Part shown: one piece after another, positions 35,145 through 37,099 of the stretch | Layout of the letters: every line of letters begins with the position of its first letter | Numbering within the stretch: position 1 is the stretch's first letter | DNA from: an uncultured Thiodictyon sp. | GTDB lineage: Bacteria > Pseudomonadota > Gammaproteobacteria > Chromatiales > Chromatiaceae | Length of the DNA stretch: 37,099 bases | Direction of reading: 5' to 3' | Assembly (NCBI RefSeq): GCF_903946935.1 | Contig: NZ_CAJAXH010000201.1 | Span: 1 to 37,099 of the forward strand | Program-made: the position numbers and the translations under genes | The notes under the pieces: model-generated | Seen by the model: only the letters and a program-made list of their open reading frames with translations | Database searches by the model: none | What the model was told of the DNA's origin: nothing

Positions 35145-36497
35145 TCAGTATCCCGCCAGTGCGCCAAGCGCCAGCGCGAAGGCCACCGCCCAATCCCGAT
35201 CAATACGCGTAGCCAGGTCGTTCGCCTGCCGCTGCGGTGCGCCTGCCGCCAACTCCGCCGCCCGTCCCAGCGCCGCGACGAGGTGCTCTACGGACGGCTC
35301 GACACACAGGATATTGGCGCACTCGGAATCGATGCTGTGGCGGCGCTCATGGTGATTGGTGACAACGACGGCACCGCTGGCAACAAATTCAGATGATGGA
35401 TAGCTCGGGCGTGGTGTGCAACTCAATGACAGAGCGACATCGGTCCGGCGCATCAGTGCCGCATAGTCTTGCCAAGGCAGGGCTTCAGCGATCGTTGGCG
35501 CTATGCCGCCGGGCAGCGCGATGCCAGGGATGGCTTTTCCGATGATGTGCACATCCCATTCCGTGGCGGGGAAAAATCCACGTTCCAGTGCGCCCGCCAG
35601 CGCCTCGAGTCCCCGCAATAACAGATGGTGTGGATGGTTCGGTCCAGCATAAAGCACAAAACACCGTTTGCCGCCCGGAGGTCTGGGCTCTCGATAGTAG
35701 AGTGTGCGCACAAAGGCCGGTTCGAAAGCGATCCCGTTGGCGGCCACCCCCGTCATTCCTTCGGCCACCAGATGTTTAAGTAGCACGGCGCTGTCGACGA
35801 CAAAGCGTATCCGCGCGTCGCACAGGATCTCACGGCAGCGAAGCCGCTCTTCTCCCGCGGGGTAAAACACCCGTTCATCGTCTTGCACCAGATAGATAAT
35901 GCGTGATGGATCGAAGCTCTGCAGCGCCGCCCAGGTGGTCTGCCAGGATGTCGTGGCGATGAGTTCATGGTCGGCGACGCCGAGTTCGCGCGTCACTGTG
36001 CCGATCGGGGCATAGTCGAAGTCGATATTGTCGTGGTAGCTAACCCCATGCGCGGCCAAAACGGCACCCATCGTCGAGGGTTCCGGTGGTCTGTGCCGGG
36101 TGACCCAGCGCAGCCGCAGGCCCCGGTGCCTTGCCAGCGCGACCGCGAACAGGATCGCCGTGGCATCCGCCCCGAATTGGCTGGCAGCGTCGAGCGAGTC
36201 GGTCAAGACCGTCAGCCTGCGTGTCGCGGCAGGGTCTGGGTCAGGGTAGGTCACGAGCGGCGCAAGGTCCGGTAAGGCATCGAACAATAGACCTCGTACG
36301 GATCGATCGGCCTTCGCATCGTCGCCAAGTTCCCCCGCGGACGCCGCGTCGCTCGGTGACTCTTCCGCGATGCGCCACGGCAACCTGCGGGCAAGTTTCA
36401 GCAGGCCCAGACGAGCGAGATATTCCGGGTCGCGACGCCACACCCCCACCGCGATCCGCAGGGATCTCATGAGCCACCAGGATAACGACCCTCTCAT
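35145..36497 (-). CDS. Glycosyltransferase, WsaF rhamnosyltransferase-like
   Basis: The 450-residue protein has an N-terminal helical region of about 85 residues and then two Rossmann-like halves. RRLTVLTDSLDAASQFGADA near 92-111 and RIIYLVQDDERVFYPAGEER near 199-218 resemble the WsaF group, where a VQD...FYP segment is typical. CFVLYAGPNHPHHLL near 280 and LSLSCTPRPSYPSSEFVASG near 361-380 form the donor half. The start at 36497 has GAGGA about 9 bases upstream; ATG 36470 is an alternative. The rhamnose link is by similarity only. It heads the operon with the GT4-like gene and borders the IS630 element. Confidence 0.7.
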   Translation of the reverse strand: MRGSLSWWLMRSLRIAVGVWRRDPEYLARLGLLKLARRLPWRIAEESPSDAASAGELGDDAKADRSVRGLLFDALPDLAPLVTYPDPDPAATRRLTVLTDSLDAASQFGADATAILFAVALARHRGLRLRWVTRHRPPEPSTMGAVLAAHGVSYHDNIDFDYAPIGTVTRELGVADHELIATTSWQTTWAALQSFDPSRIIYLVQDDERVFYPAGEERLRCREILCDARIRFVVDSAVLLKHLVAEGMTGVAANGIAFEPAFVRTLYYREPRPPGGKRCFVLYAGPNHPHHLLLRGLEALAGALERGFFPATEWDVHIIGKAIPGIALPGGIAPTIAEALPWQDYAALMRRTDVALSLSCTPRPSYPSSEFVASGAVVVTNHHERRHSIDSECANILCVEPSVEHLVAALGRAAELAAGAPQRQANDLATRIDRDWAVAFALALGALAGY

Positions 36498-36640
36498 TTC
36501 AGAATTCCTCGTTCATGGGGTGCGGCACTGGTTTAGCTTGATTGCGGTATATGCAATAGATTATAAGAGGCTGTCTAAGAACCATTTTGAGATAGAGGCT
36601 TACTTATCGGGGTCCCATTTGTTATCACAACATAATTCAT

Positions 36641-37099
36641 TTAACCAAGAGCATACCGCGTGTTGGACATTTCAAAGAACGATTTGACTCGGGCAACGTT
36701 CCCCTGCAGGGCCTCGATCATCGTTCCGGCCAAATCGGGGCCGGAGTCCAAGGCTTCGGCCTTGGCTGGACAGGACCAAGGCTGAAGCCTTGGACTCCCG
36801 AAGCAGGCCGCTGGCCGGAACGATGATCAAGGCCCCCTGCAGCCTCTTGAGCGCATTGAGCAATTTCCTATTTAAGTCATGCTTTGTATATATGGGCTGC
36901 CGTCCGACTTGATTTTCTTTTATCTCCTGCCAGACTTGTTCCGCTGGATTGTATTCAGGCGAGTACTTAGGTAAAAAATAGACGCGAATTCGTTTGCGAT
37001 TTGCTCGTACATGGTCCCTAACTGCTTTTGAATGATGGAAGCTAGCGCGATCAACAAACATAACGAGCGGCCGATCTCTACCCTCAAGAACGTCGTCAA
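36641..37099 (-). pseudogene. IS630-type transposase, partial at the window edge and disrupted at its C-terminus
   Basis: Reading enters from the right edge: RPLVMFVDRASFHHSKAVRD holds the second Asp of the DDE triad, and VYFLPKYSPEYNPAEQVWQE holds the closing Glu. After LNALKRLQG the frame runs into the 125-bp palindrome (36710-36834) and ends at 36672 with 49 foreign residues. Removing the palindrome and one copy of its flanking octamer restores NVARVKSFFEMSNTRYALG and a TAA at 36641-36643, the usual style of ending in this family. The catalytic core is upstream, so activity may not be wholly lost, but the ending is not native. The N-terminal half lies beyond the window. Confidence 0.85.
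36710..36834. mobile_element. 125-bp palindromic MITE-like element, copy 2, inside the IS630 transposase
   Basis: It has the same 125-base length as copy 1, in the reverse orientation, with ends GGCCTCGATCATCG and CGATGATCAAGGCC. The octamer CCCTGCAG flanks it at 36702-36709 and 36835-36842. Because CTGCAG is itself palindromic the duplication is best judged together with copy 1, where the flanking octamer is not palindromic. Its insertion changed the reading frame and ending of the transposase. Confidence 0.85.

Noticed and set aside
36540-36640. Terminal inverted repeat of the IS630 element near GAGGCTGTCTAAGAACC
   Set aside because: The sequence looks like an insertion-sequence end, but the other end lies outside the window, so the boundary cannot be fixed.

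Overview
The window is GC-rich bacterial chromosome with strongly GC-biased third codon positions. The gene set (class I QueF, PrpE/PrpB/PrpC, malate synthase G, GGDEF/EAL and HD-GYP signalling proteins, MalM) points to a gammaproteobacterium. The GC-rich background and the abundant palindromic repeats would fit a purple sulfur bacterium (Chromatiales/Chromatiaceae), but that placement is inference. No rRNA, tRNA or CRISPR array was seen.

Layout. 1-5400: queF, then leftward malQ and a MalM-like lipoprotein, then a leftward siroheme sulfite reductase (cysI type). Two copies of a repeat built from 'GCCAAG' units bracket cysI. 5400-9850: an accessory and decaying stretch. It holds a pRiA4b ORF-3-like gene, a repeat cluster, a 125-bp palindromic mobile element with a perfect 8-bp target duplication, a broken restriction-modification locus (PD-(D/E)XK nuclease, controller gene with an internal amber codon, frameshifted adenine methylase) and a vapBC pair with a truncated toxin. 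9850-14480: a TrpD2/YbiB-like phosphoribosyltransferase homologue, a REC/HD-GYP response regulator and malate synthase G. 14520-18690: a leftward three-gene operon of small phosphate-binding-like protein, outer-membrane barrel and membrane GGDEF-EAL protein. 19027-26290: prpE, two glycan genes (methyltransferase, GT4), then a GntR regulator with prpB and prpC behind a promoter bracketed by two identical TGTCGACA palindromes. 26785-32312: a tightly packed membrane/glycan operon (polytopic GT-C-like protein, methyltransferase-GT2 fusion, methyltransferase, YbhN/AglD-like membrane protein). 32487-33658: a leftward two-gene operon encoding a secreted protein that is about 29% tyrosine over its last 95 residues and a single-pass membrane protein. 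33960-36497: two leftward glycosyltransferases. 36641-37099: an IS630-type transposase whose C-terminus is interrupted by a second copy of the 125-bp element.

How the parts work together. PrpE, PrpC and PrpB supply three steps of the 2-methylcitrate cycle (propionate to pyruvate plus succinate); the dehydratase step is not encoded here. GlcB condenses glyoxylate with acetyl-CoA. The genes at 21138-23194, 26785-32312 and 33960-36497 look like parts of one surface-glycan locus, with the prp genes lodged inside it and the tyrosine-rich secreted protein next to it.

The items most likely to be new are the 125-bp mobile palindrome, caught twice with exact 8-bp duplications and once inside a transposase whose ancestral ending can be rebuilt, and the heptad-spaced tyrosine-rich exported protein with its membrane partner.
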